NCBI GenBank assembly: GCA_003240855.1
Contig: QFNN01000074.1
Location: 1-14,847 of the forward strand
Length of the DNA stretch: 14,847 nucleotides
Direction of reading: 5' to 3'
DNA from: Sphingomonas sanxanigenens
GTDB lineage: Bacteria; Pseudomonadota; Alphaproteobacteria; Sphingomonadales; Sphingomonadaceae
Shown here: piece after piece, positions 1 through 6,854 of the stretch
Position numbering within the stretch: the stretch's first letter is position 1
Layout of the letters: each line of letters starts with the position of its first letter
Notes under the pieces: model-generated
What the model saw: only the letters and a program-made list of their open reading frames with translations
Databases searched by the model: none
Told to the model about the DNA's origin: nothing
Made by a program: the position numbers and the translations under genes

Positions 1-201
1 CAGTTGCGTGAGCCGTGCTCGACAAAAGACAACAAACCAGCGTGGCACCGAAACGGCGCATTTTGCCCCCTGTTCCGTCGGTTCGAATCCTCTCCCGACT
101 TTGCGAGGCTGGATCAATTCCGGATCATCGGTCAAGGCCATAATGAATTGTATTGCATAGATAATTGGTTCAAAATGGAGTAACCATTCCGCAGCGAAAT
201 T

Positions 202-936
202 ATGCTTCCGAACGACGCGATTTTATCTAAGCTCGGTGGCATGGGGGCATCTATCGCAAAGCGTGAAAAGGCGATTTCAGCGTCGGCGACGGTGCTGGTG
301 CACGTCGCGATTGCAGTTGCGCTGCTGCTCTCCTGGCACGCACCGATCAGCGGTTCCCGGCACATCGGCGATGGCGGGCTCGCGACATTCGACCTTGGGA
401 AGGCTGGCATTGTAGAAGACGCCGCCGACGATGTCGGCGGACCAGTCGATGCGGCACCACCTTCACTGCCTCCGCCGCCACCGGTCGAAACGGACAACCC
501 GGACCAGATCGAGCCGCGCCAGCCGCTTCCCGGTCGCGCCAAGGTGGATGCAGGCGGCAAGGCCGGCTCTGCAGCCGGGGGTGACGATCCATATGCCTAT
601 GCGTCTTTGCGGAATGCCGCTCCACCCAGCGCCGGCTCTACTGAGCCGACTCCGCTCATTGCGGCAATCGCTGCTGCTTTCGAGCGGACCAGTGCAGGTC
701 CATCCGGCCTGGCGAGCGTTACCGTCGAGGTTGACGATCGTGGGCAGGTTGTCGCTGCTCGTTATGAAAGCGGCGGGATCGGTTCGGTGCGTGGCGCGAG
801 GCTCGCGGGCTATTTTATGGGCTGCCCTGTGGGCGGCCCGGCTGGCGAGCGACATCTTGCGCTCCAACTCTCATCGGACGCGGACCAGATGCCGCCCGAC
901 CAACTGATGATCGACGAGAAAGGGTGCCATATATGA
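202..936 (+). CDS. TonB-like membrane-anchored protein (energy-transducer type)
   Basis: The 244-residue product has a TonB-like layout. A short basic N-terminus precedes one hydrophobic segment at about residues 27-46, with a polar/proline-rich periplasmic stretch after it (PPPPP around 90-94, more Pro to about 150). A small C-terminal domain at about 150-225 contains ASVTVEVDDRGQVVAARYES, which resembles the beta-strand pattern of TonB C-terminal domains. TonB proteins couple the ExbB/ExbD proton motor to outer-membrane receptors, but no exbB, exbD or receptor gene is in the window. The C-terminal domain is short and lacks the usual YP motif, so this may be a relative rather than a functional TonB. 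The start is uncertain: no good Shine-Dalgarno sits at the usual distance from ATG 202 (GGAG lies at 177-180), and ATG 241 is an alternative. Codon use is less GC3-rich than in the genes to the right. The stop overlaps the next start (ATGA). Confidence 0.6.
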   Translation: MLPNDAILSKLGGMGASIAKREKAISASATVLVHVAIAVALLLSWHAPISGSRHIGDGGLATFDLGKAGIVEDAADDVGGPVDAAPPSLPPPPPVETDNPDQIEPRQPLPGRAKVDAGGKAGSAAGGDDPYAYASLRNAAPPSAGSTEPTPLIAAIAAAFERTSAGPSGLASVTVEVDDRGQVVAARYESGGIGSVRGARLAGYFMGCPVGGPAGERHLALQLSSDADQMPPDQLMIDEKGCHI

Positions 937-1133
937 AAATGTCGCGGTGGGCGGTCATCGCTGCGATCGTCGCGATCGGTTTTGCGGTGGCGATCTTCTA
1001 TCAGCGCCAGGCGGAATCGAAACGCCAGGCAGAAGCGCTCAAGGCCGATCCCTATGCCGGTGCGAGCCTGCCATCACAACCTTTTCGAAGCGTCCCACCA
1101 GCACGTGCGCCGTCTCCGGCAGCGGGTCGCTAA
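933..1133 (+). CDS. Small single-TM protein overlapping the TonB-like gene
   Basis: This 66-residue protein has a basic start (MKMSR), a hydrophobic helix at about residues 6-23, a charged stretch (QRQAESKRQAEALK) and a proline-rich tail. ATG 933 was chosen because AAAGGG at 919-923 is a good Shine-Dalgarno and the codon overlaps the upstream TGA as ATGA, implying translational coupling. A GTG at 924 is in frame but lies against that Shine-Dalgarno. Residues DPYAGASL after the charged stretch nearly repeat DPYAYASL of the upstream TonB-like protein, and both are followed by Pro-rich sequence. I do not recognise the family. The likely topology is a short cytoplasmic N-terminus with a periplasmic tail, and a partner role to the TonB-like protein is inferred only from coupling and the shared motif. 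Confidence 0.5.
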   Translation: MKMSRWAVIAAIVAIGFAVAIFYQRQAESKRQAEALKADPYAGASLPSQPFRSVPPARAPSPAAGR

Positions 1134-1378
1134 AAGCGACATCACCAGGTTTGGCGCAAATGAGCGGCATTTCTGCTGCCGCGTTTCGAACCGCTTCGCA
1201 TTCCAACTATGGACTTCCGTTTTGGAAGATCTGAGTGACGGTTGGCAGTCCCCAAGGCACTATTCCGGCAATGGTGAATGCCGCCAGACCGCAAACAATG
1301 CCGGTCCGTGCGCCAGTCAGACGACGATCAACCAGTTCTCATCTTCATCATCGTGGGTGCGCCAGTTTCCCAGCCTGT
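1134..1378. other. Low-GC intergenic stretch without a convincing gene
   Basis: Between the small TM gene (+) and the lipoprotein gene (-) I see no ORF with a Shine-Dalgarno and coding-like codon use, no clear terminator and no mobile-element end. The base composition is closer to the left 1.1 kb than to the GC-rich DNA on the right, so this may be the edge of an acquired segment. Confidence 0.4.
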
Positions 1379-1627
1379 TCAGTCGTTCTGCTCGCGCGCG
1401 CGGCGGCGGGCTTCCTTTTCGTCGCGCCTGCGTTCCCTGGCGTCGCGTTTTTCCTGCTTGCGCATTGCGCGCCCGCGATTGCGATCGGCTTCTTCCTGGC
1501 TGGTCGTCGCCCAGTCAGCCGTCTTGCCGACCGCGCGGACGGGAAGCGTCGCGACATTGGCGGCGGTGCGCACCACGCAGCCCGACAGGAGCAGCGCGAC
1601 GAGCGGAAGCGGGACAAGGATACGCAT
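1379..1627 (-). CDS. Small predicted lipoprotein, charged C-terminus
   Basis: The 82-residue product begins with a type II signal peptide: MRILVPLPLVALLLSGC with lipobox LSGC and acylated Cys at residue 17. The mature part has a short neutral segment (AANVATLPVRAVGKTADW), then a highly charged Arg/Glu/Lys/Asp region from about residue 45 to the end that should be helical. Start ATG 1627 is preceded by AGGAAG six to seven bases upstream; an extension to 1657 would only add a basic leader that spoils the signal peptide. I have the impression of a small lipoprotein family shared by sphingomonads, but its function is unknown. It lies just downstream of the bkd E2 gene on the same strand and could be read through from it. 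Confidence 0.65.
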   Translation of the reverse strand: MRILVPLPLVALLLSGCVVRTAANVATLPVRAVGKTADWATTSQEEADRNRGRAMRKQEKRDARERRRDEKEARRRAREQND

Positions 1628-1685
1628 CCCCCGCTTCCTAGCCGCGCCGCGCCTCACCCGCCAGCCATGGTCCGGCGAAGCGCCT

Positions 1686-2939
1686 TCAATCCGCGAAGAG
1701 CAGAACCGGCGTCTCGAGATATTTCTTCACCAACTGGACGAAGCTCGCCGCGTCCCAGCCATCGACCACGCGGTGATCGCAGGAGATGGAAAGGTTCATC
1801 AGCTTGGCGCGGACGATGTCGTCGCCGCGGAAAACCGGGCGCTCGACGATCTTGTTCGGCCCGATGATCGCGACTTCGGGGCGGTTGATCACCGGCGTGG
1901 TGGCGACTCCGCCAAGCGGCCCGAGCGAAGTGATCGTCAGCGTCGAGCCGGAAAGCTCGTCGGATTTCGCCTTGCCGGTGCGCGCGGCGTCGGCCAGCCG
2001 GCCGATTTCGCTCGCCAGTTGCCAGACATTCTTCGCCTGCGCGTCGCGGATTACCGGCACCATCAGTCCCGCGTCGGTCTGCGTCGCCATGCCCAGATGC
2101 ACCGCGCCGTGCCGCGTCACCACGCCCGCTTCGTCATCGTAGCGCGCGTTGATCATCGGATATTCGGGCAGGGCCTTGCAGATCGCGACGATCAGCAGCG
2201 GCAGCATGGTCAGCTTTGGCCGGTTGCCGCGATTGGCGTTGAGGTCGGCGCGCATGTCCTCCAGATCGGTCACGTCGATCTCGTCGACATAAGTGAAATG
2301 GGGGATGTGACGCTTCGACGCGGCCATATTCTCGGCGATGCGGCGACGCATCCCGATGACCCTCACCGCCTCGTCGGCGCGCGCTGCGCCTGCGGGGCGG
2401 AAGCCCTGACCGGCATTGTAGGTGAGATAGGCGTCGAGATCGGCATGGCGGATGCGGCCGCCCTCCCCCTTCACCTGCGCCAGATCGATTCCCAGCGCGC
2501 GGGCGCGATCGCGCACGGCGGGCGAAGCAAGCACACGCTCCGCAGCATGGGCCGGGGGCGCTGCGACGGGTTCGGGCGCAGGCGCCGGAGCGGGCTGGGG
2601 CGTCTCCGCCGCCTCGACCGGGGCCGGCGCAACCTCGACGACCACGACTTCGACGTCCTCGGCAGGCGCTTCGACGGCGGCAGGCTCATCGACCTCGCCC
2701 TCGACTTCGATGACGACGAGGGCGGAGCCGATGGCGACGACATCGCCGACCTCACCCGCCACCTCGACGACGACGCCGGCGACGGGCGATTCCATCTCGA
2801 CCGTCGCCTTGTCGGTCATCATGTCGGCAAGCTTGCCGTCCTCTTCGACGCGATCGCCGGGCTTGACGTGCCAGTGGACGATTTCGGCCTCGGCGATGCC
2901 TTCGCCGATGTCGGGCAGACGGAATGTGTAGCGGGCCAT
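1686..2939 (-). CDS. bkdB: Branched-chain 2-oxoacid dehydrogenase E2 (dihydrolipoyl acyltransferase)
   Basis: This is the core acyltransferase of the 2-oxoacid dehydrogenase complex. It moves the acyl group from lipoate to CoA. The 417 residues show three modules. The lipoyl domain (about 3-80) has the lipoylated lysine in DKATVE (Lys44). An Ala/Pro/Glu linker follows. The peripheral-subunit-binding domain is at about 136-172 (ASPAVRDRARALGIDL…GRIRHADLDAYL). The catalytic domain (about 193-417) carries the HxxxDG active-site motif DHRVVDG, with His389 and Asp393. Start ATG 2939 follows GGGAGAGAG at good spacing. It is third in the operon after E1alpha and E1beta, 110 bp behind E1beta, and that gap is filled by a hairpin repeat. 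Branched-chain specificity is inferred from the partner subunits and the neighbouring acyl-CoA dehydrogenase. Confidence 0.92.
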   Translation of the reverse strand: MARYTFRLPDIGEGIAEAEIVHWHVKPGDRVEEDGKLADMMTDKATVEMESPVAGVVVEVAGEVGDVVAIGSALVVIEVEGEVDEPAAVEAPAEDVEVVVVEVAPAPVEAAETPQPAPAPAPEPVAAPPAHAAERVLASPAVRDRARALGIDLAQVKGEGGRIRHADLDAYLTYNAGQGFRPAGAARADEAVRVIGMRRRIAENMAASKRHIPHFTYVDEIDVTDLEDMRADLNANRGNRPKLTMLPLLIVAICKALPEYPMINARYDDEAGVVTRHGAVHLGMATQTDAGLMVPVIRDAQAKNVWQLASEIGRLADAARTGKAKSDELSGSTLTITSLGPLGGVATTPVINRPEVAIIGPNKIVERPVFRGDDIVRAKLMNLSISCDHRVVDGWDAASFVQLVKKYLETPVLLFAD

Positions 2940-2951
2940 TCAAACTCTCTC

Positions 2952-3025
2952 CCGTTCATCCCGAGCGAAGTCGCGGGACATGGGGGCCAGGACAATCGTG
3001 TCGCGACGAGGCTCGACACGAACGG
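2952..3025. repeat. Intergenic hairpin repeat inside the bkd operon
   Basis: An imperfect inverted repeat has arms of about 30 bp. The left arm (2952-2980) begins CCGTTCATCCCGAGC, and the right arm (2996-3025) reads CCGTTCGTGTCGAGC on the opposite strand. The arms share CCGTTC, GAGC and GTCGCG blocks. It fills the gap between the E1beta stop and the E2 start. I recognise this style of CGTTC…GAGCGAAGTCG element as common between genes in sphingomonads. As a transcript it could fold into a long hairpin and alter E2 expression or mRNA stability, which is inference. Confidence 0.7.
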
Positions 3026-3049
3026 CGGTGGGGACGATCCGCATCGCGG

Positions 3050-4093
3050 TCAGTCCTTCAGGATTTTCTTCAGCGCCTCGCCGATGCGGACGGGGCCGGG
3101 GAAATAGGCCCATTCGAGGCTGTGGGGGTAAGGCGTGTCATAACCGGTGACGCGCTCGATCGGCGCTTCGAGGTGGTAGAAGCAGCGCTCCTGCACCTGC
3201 GCCGACAGCTCGGCGCCGAAACCGCCGGTGCGTGTCGCCTCATGGACGATCATGCAGCGCCCGGTCTTTTTCACCGAAGCCTCGATCGTGTCGATATCGA
3301 GGGGCAGCAGAGTGCGCAGGTCGATCACTTCGGCATCCACGCCCTGCTCCGCCACCACGCCCTGCACGACATGCACCATCGTGCCATAGGCCAGGATCGT
3401 CACCGCCTCGCCTTCGCGCACGACCTTCGCCTTGCCCAGATCGATGCGATAATAGCCTTCGGGCACTTCCGACGACGCATGTTTGGCCCAGGGCGTGACC
3501 GGGCGGTCATAATGGCCGTCGAAGGGGCCGTTATAGATACGCTTCGGCTCGAAGAAGATCACCGGATCATTGTCCTCGATCGCGGCGATCAGCAGCCCTT
3601 TCGCGTCGTAAGGCGTCGAAGGGATGACGGTTTTAAGGCCCGATACATGGGTGAAGATGCCCTCGGGGCTCTGGCTGTGCGTCTGGCCGCCGAAGATGCC
3701 GCCGCCGAACGGCGACCGCACCGTCATCGGCGCGGTGAACTCGCCGGCCGAGCGATAGCGCAACCGCGCCGCTTCGGACACGAGCTGGTCGAGCGCGGGG
3801 TAGATATAGTCGGCGAACTGGATCTCGGGCACGGGGCGCAGGCCATAAGCGCCCATGCCCACCGCGACGCCGATGATGCCGCATTCGCTGATCGGCGTGT
3901 CGAACACGCGCGTCTTGCCATATTTCGCCTGCAGCCCCGCCGTCGCGCGAAAGACGCCGCCGAAATAGCCGACATCCTCGCCCATCACGACGACATCGGG
4001 GTCGCGTTCCATCATCACGTCCATGGCGCTGTTGATCGCCTGGATCATGTTCATCCGGGTCACGCCGGTCGTTTCCTCGGCCGCATCGCTCAT
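3050..4093 (-). CDS. bkdA2: Branched-chain 2-oxoacid dehydrogenase E1 beta subunit
   Basis: The product is 347 residues, normal for the family. It contains the transketolase pyrimidine-binding domain (about 14-190) with GEDVGYFGGVFRAT, FDTPISECGIIGVAVGMGAYGLRPVPEIQF and RSPFGGGIFGG, followed by the C-terminal transketolase domain with VIDLRTLLPLDIDTI and HEATRTGGFGAEL. Together with E1alpha it forms the alpha2beta2 thiamine-diphosphate enzyme that decarboxylates the 2-oxoacid and acylates the lipoyl group of E2. The conserved Glu of the pyrimidine domain falls in the ISECGIIG segment. ATG 4093 overlaps the E1alpha stop as ATGA, with GGAG eight bases upstream inside E1alpha, so the two subunits should be made in a coupled ratio. 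The sequence resembles branched-chain E1beta more than pyruvate dehydrogenase E1beta. Confidence 0.93.
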   Translation of the reverse strand: MSDAAEETTGVTRMNMIQAINSAMDVMMERDPDVVVMGEDVGYFGGVFRATAGLQAKYGKTRVFDTPISECGIIGVAVGMGAYGLRPVPEIQFADYIYPALDQLVSEAARLRYRSAGEFTAPMTVRSPFGGGIFGGQTHSQSPEGIFTHVSGLKTVIPSTPYDAKGLLIAAIEDNDPVIFFEPKRIYNGPFDGHYDRPVTPWAKHASSEVPEGYYRIDLGKAKVVREGEAVTILAYGTMVHVVQGVVAEQGVDAEVIDLRTLLPLDIDTIEASVKKTGRCMIVHEATRTGGFGAELSAQVQERCFYHLEAPIERVTGYDTPYPHSLEWAYFPGPVRIGEALKKILKD

Positions 4094-5373
4094 TCGCCTG
4101 TCTCCAGCCCCGCGGCGCGGGCTTCATCGAACATCTGCTGGCGCTGCTCGCGCAGGTGCGGAGGCAGTTCCTCGAACACGCCCTCGAACATCGTCGCCAT
4201 CGGGTGGTGCAGGCCGTGGCCGAGCACGCCGTTCTTCTCCGCCTCGCGCGCGGCCGCCTTCACCAGTTCCGCAAGCTCCAGGTCCATTGCGGCCTGGCGC
4301 TCCTCGTCCCACTCGCCGAGCGCGATCAGGTGATCCTTCAGCCGTGCGATCGGATCGCCCAGCGGCCAGATCCGCGCTTCCTGCGCGGACCGATATTGCG
4401 AGGGATCGTCGGAGGTCGAATGCCCCTCGGCGCGATAGGTGAAATGCTCGATCAGCGTCGGCCCCTGATTGGTCCGCGCGCGCTCCGCCGCCCATTCGGT
4501 CGCGGCATAGACGGCCAGCGCGTCATTGCCGTCGATGCGCAGCCCGGCGATGCCATAGCCGATGGCGCGCGCCGCGAAGGTGGTCGCCTCCGCGCCTGCA
4601 AAGCCCGAAAAGCTGCTGATCGCCCACTGGTTGTTGACGACGTTCATGATTACCGGCGCGCGATAGACGCTGGCGAAGGTGCAGGCCGAGTGGAAATCGC
4701 CCTCGGCGGTCGATCCCTCGCCGCACCAGGTGGCGGCGATCCGCGTGTCGCCCTTGGCCGCGCTCGCCATCGCCCAGCCCACGGCCTGCGGATATTGCGT
4801 CGCGAGGTTGCCCGAAATGGAGAAGAACCCCTTCTCCTTCACCGAATACATGATCGGCAACTGCTTGCCCTGCAGCCTGTCGCCCTTGTTCGAGTAGATC
4901 TGGTTCATCATGTCGACCAGCGACCAGTCGCGCGCGATGAGCAGGCCCTGCTGGCGATAGGAGGGAAAGCACATGTCGTCGCCCGCCAGCGCGAAGGCCG
5001 CGGCGACCGCAACCGCCTCCTCGCCCGTCGACTTCATGTAGAAGCTCGTCTTGCCCTGGCGCTGTGCGCGATACATGCGCTCGTCGAAGGCGCGGGTCAG
5101 CGCCATCGCGCGCAGCATGGCGCGCATCCGGTCAGGCGTCAGGCGCGGGTTCCACGCGCCGCCCGCCCTGCCGTCGAGGTCGAGCACCCGGACAAGCCCA
5201 TAGGACAGATCGTGGAAACTGTCGGCCGGCGCGTTGGGCGCCGGGCGCTTTGCCGCATCGACCGCCGGAATGGAAAAGTCGGCGAAATCAGCTTCGTCGC
5301 CCGGGCGAAATCGTGGCTCGGGAACGTGCAAGCTGAGCGGCTTCAGGTTCGTGCGAAGGGAATCTTGAGACAT
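4090..5373 (-). CDS. bkdA1: Branched-chain 2-oxoacid dehydrogenase E1 alpha subunit
   Basis: This is the thiamine-diphosphate-binding alpha subunit, 427 residues from ATG 5373. That start has Shine-Dalgarno GGAGTGAG close upstream; an in-frame upstream codon at 5394 lacks one. The ThDP/Mg motif is GEGSTAEGD (218-226) leading to NNQW (247-250), the family's GDG…NN pattern with GEG at the start. The loop RAEGHSTSDDPSQYR (314-328) matches the E1alpha phosphorylation-loop region, with conserved His and Ser residues. The N-terminal extension with HVPEPRFRPGDEADFADF and a later LTPDRMRAMLRAMALTRAFDERM block is typical of bacterial branched-chain E1alpha. It is the first gene of the operon and is divergent from an acyl-CoA dehydrogenase, with an apparent operator and -10 element in the shared upstream region. 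Confidence 0.93.
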   Translation of the reverse strand: MSQDSLRTNLKPLSLHVPEPRFRPGDEADFADFSIPAVDAAKRPAPNAPADSFHDLSYGLVRVLDLDGRAGGAWNPRLTPDRMRAMLRAMALTRAFDERMYRAQRQGKTSFYMKSTGEEAVAVAAAFALAGDDMCFPSYRQQGLLIARDWSLVDMMNQIYSNKGDRLQGKQLPIMYSVKEKGFFSISGNLATQYPQAVGWAMASAAKGDTRIAATWCGEGSTAEGDFHSACTFASVYRAPVIMNVVNNQWAISSFSGFAGAEATTFAARAIGYGIAGLRIDGNDALAVYAATEWAAERARTNQGPTLIEHFTYRAEGHSTSDDPSQYRSAQEARIWPLGDPIARLKDHLIALGEWDEERQAAMDLELAELVKAAAREAEKNGVLGHGLHHPMATMFEGVFEELPPHLREQRQQMFDEARAAGLETGE

Positions 5374-5432
5374 TCTCACTCCAGGACACGCCATACCGGG
5401 GTCGATTCATGCCGCTCCGGACTCGGCGCTCA

Positions 5433-5455
5433 ACGTTGTTATAAAATTACAACGT
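5433..5455. promoter_or_regulatory. Palindromic operator candidate over the bkd -10 region
   Basis: A perfect 7+7 bp inverted repeat (ACGTTGT, 9-bp A/T spacer, ACAACGT) lies in the region between bkd (minus) and the acyl-CoA dehydrogenase gene (plus). On the minus strand, TATAAC (5443-5438) is a plausible -10 hexamer inside the palindrome, so a dimeric regulator bound here could occlude bkd transcription. No convincing -35 is seen. The regulator is not encoded in this window and the family is unknown. Confidence 0.4.
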
Positions 5456-5523
5456 CCGTTTCCAGTCCCCTTTATCGCGCCGACCGTCCACTCTGCTTGA
5501 CGATCACGGAAAGCGCCATTCAC

Positions 5524-5577
5524 ATGACGGGGGAGCCTGATCCGCTGAAGTGGAAGCGGCGCCGGATCAGGCTCTAA
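5524..5577 (+). CDS. Possible 17-codon leader ORF containing an inverted repeat
   Basis: ATG 5524 opens a short frame, MTGEPDPLKWKRRRIRL, ending at TAA 5575-5577, 25 bases before the acyl-CoA dehydrogenase start. A weak GGAAAG precedes it. A perfect 12-bp inverted repeat lies within it: GAGCCTGATCCG at 5533-5544 and its complement at 5563-5574. A smaller nested CCGCT/AGCGG pairing is also present. Whether it is translated, and whether it acts as a leader peptide or the DNA is simply a hairpin or operator, cannot be decided here. Confidence 0.25.
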   Translation: MTGEPDPLKWKRRRIRL

Positions 5578-5602
5578 AACGACAAGAGAGGATGCGAGAA
5601 CC

Positions 5603-6754
5603 ATGACGCTGAACGTCGCCGGCCGCACGGCCTATAGCGAGGAGCACGAGGCCTTCCGGCAGAGCGTGCGCAGCTTCCTGCAGAAGGAAGCCGTTCCCCA
5701 TGTCCAGCGCTGGGACGAACAGGGGATCGTCGACAAGGCGATCTGGCCCAAGGGCGGCGAGATCGGGATGCTCTGCCCCACCGTGCCGGAGGATTATGGC
5801 GGGCTCGGCCTCGATTTCGGCTATAATGCGGTGATCGACGAAGAAGTGGCCTATGCCGGCGCGCCGCTGGGCTTCTCGCTCCAGTCCGACATCGTCGTGA
5901 ACTATCTCGTCAAATATGGCTCGGAGGAGCAGAAGCGCCACTGGCTGCCCAAAATGGTGTCGGGCGAAGTCGTCACCGCCATCGCGATGACCGAGCCCGG
6001 CACGGGATCGGACCTGCAGGGCATCCGCACCACCGCCAGGAAGGACGGCAACCACTATGTCGTCAACGGCTCCAAGACCTATATCACCAACGGCCAGAAT
6101 GCCGACCTGATCCTCGTCTGCGCCAAGACCGACACCGAAGTTCAGCCGGCGTGGAAGGGGGTGTCGATCATCCTCGTCGAGGCCGATCGCGAGGGCTTCA
6201 AGCGTGGGCGCAACCTCGACAAGATCGGCATGGACGCCGCCGACACGTCGGAACTCTTCTTCGAGGATGTCCGCGTGCCGATCACCAACTGCCTCGGCGA
6301 GGAAGGCAAGGGCTTCATCTACCTGATGAGCGAGCTGCCGCAGGAACGCCTGTCGATCGCCGTCTCCGCGCAGGCCTCGGCGCAGCGCGCCTATGACGAT
6401 ACTGTCGCCTTCGTGAAGGACCGCAAGGCGTTCGGCAAAACGGTGTTCGATTTCCAGAACACGCGCTTCACCCTCGCCGACCTCAAGAGCAAGCTGCAGG
6501 TCGGCTGGGCGCATCTCGACTGGGCGCTGAAGCGCCACTACGCGCGCGAACTGACCCCCGAGGAAGGCGCCGCCGCCAAGCTGTGGCACACCGAGCTGCA
6601 ATGGGAAGTGATGGACAAATGCCTGCAGCTCCACGGCGGCGCGGGCTATATGAACGAATATCCCATCGCCCGCGCCTGGCGCGCCGCCCGCGTAACCCGC
6701 ATCTTCGGCGGCACCAACGAGATCATGAAGGAACTGATCGGCCGCTCGCTGTAG
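5603..6754 (+). CDS. Acyl-CoA dehydrogenase, long-chain (ACADL) type
   Basis: This 383-residue FAD enzyme introduces a trans-2 double bond into acyl-CoA and passes electrons to ETF. The N-terminal helical domain is at about 10-120, and the FAD/substrate beta domain contains AIAMTEPGTGSD and the NGSKTYITNGQNADL segment. The C-terminal helical domain contains RKAFGKTVFDFQ and QLHGGAGYMNEYPIARAWR. The catalytic base is probably Glu248 in MSELPQERLSIAV, as in long-chain and isovaleryl-type enzymes. Consistent with that, the position that is Glu in medium-chain enzymes is Gly in FGGTNEIMKEL (Gly369-Gly370). The start follows GAGAGG. The gene is divergent from bkd, so an acyl-CoA from branched-chain catabolism is a plausible substrate, but the sequence resembles ACADL more closely than isovaleryl-CoA dehydrogenase. 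Confidence 0.9.
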   Translation: MTLNVAGRTAYSEEHEAFRQSVRSFLQKEAVPHVQRWDEQGIVDKAIWPKGGEIGMLCPTVPEDYGGLGLDFGYNAVIDEEVAYAGAPLGFSLQSDIVVNYLVKYGSEEQKRHWLPKMVSGEVVTAIAMTEPGTGSDLQGIRTTARKDGNHYVVNGSKTYITNGQNADLILVCAKTDTEVQPAWKGVSIILVEADREGFKRGRNLDKIGMDAADTSELFFEDVRVPITNCLGEEGKGFIYLMSELPQERLSIAVSAQASAQRAYDDTVAFVKDRKAFGKTVFDFQNTRFTLADLKSKLQVGWAHLDWALKRHYARELTPEEGAAAKLWHTELQWEVMDKCLQLHGGAGYMNEYPIARAWRAARVTRIFGGTNEIMKELIGRSL

Positions 6755-6764
6755 CGGCGCCCAC

Positions 6765-6841
6765 CGTCATTGCGGGCGCAGCGAAGCAATCCAGAGATGC
6801 CAGACATCGCCCCGGATTGCTTCGCTACGCTCGCAATGACG
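6765..6841. repeat. REP-like hairpin repeat, copy 1
   Basis: The 28-bp arms (6765-6792 and 6814-6841) are inverted copies with two mismatches, starting CGTCATTGCG and ending GCAATCC, around a 21-bp loop containing ATGCCAGACAT. The repeat fills the space between two convergent genes, the acyl-CoA dehydrogenase and the periplasmic protein, and its transcript could serve as a bidirectional hairpin terminator. Copies 2 and 3 are at 9204-9280 and 14092-14179. Confidence 0.85.
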
Positions 6842-6854
6842 CAAACAACAGGCT

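Noticed and set aside
74..106. tRNA T-arm-like sequence (GGTTCGAATCC) near the left edge, as a tRNA, tmRNA piece or att site
   Set aside because: The T-stem does not pair (GTCGG against CCTCT), no CCA end or acceptor stem follows, and no D- or anticodon arm can be placed upstream.
1..183. Frame open from the window edge to TAA 181-183, as the 3' end of an upstream gene
   Set aside because: Another frame is also open here to 160, third-position bases show no coding bias, and I recognise no protein. It could be a real C-terminus, but the evidence is not enough.
1278..3107. Long + strand open frame opposite the lipoprotein and bkd E2 genes
   Set aside because: It is a by-product of GC-rich codons on the other strand. 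The minus strand shows a complete lipoyl/E2 domain order and Shine-Dalgarno sites, and the + strand reading is Arg/His-rich with no family resemblance.
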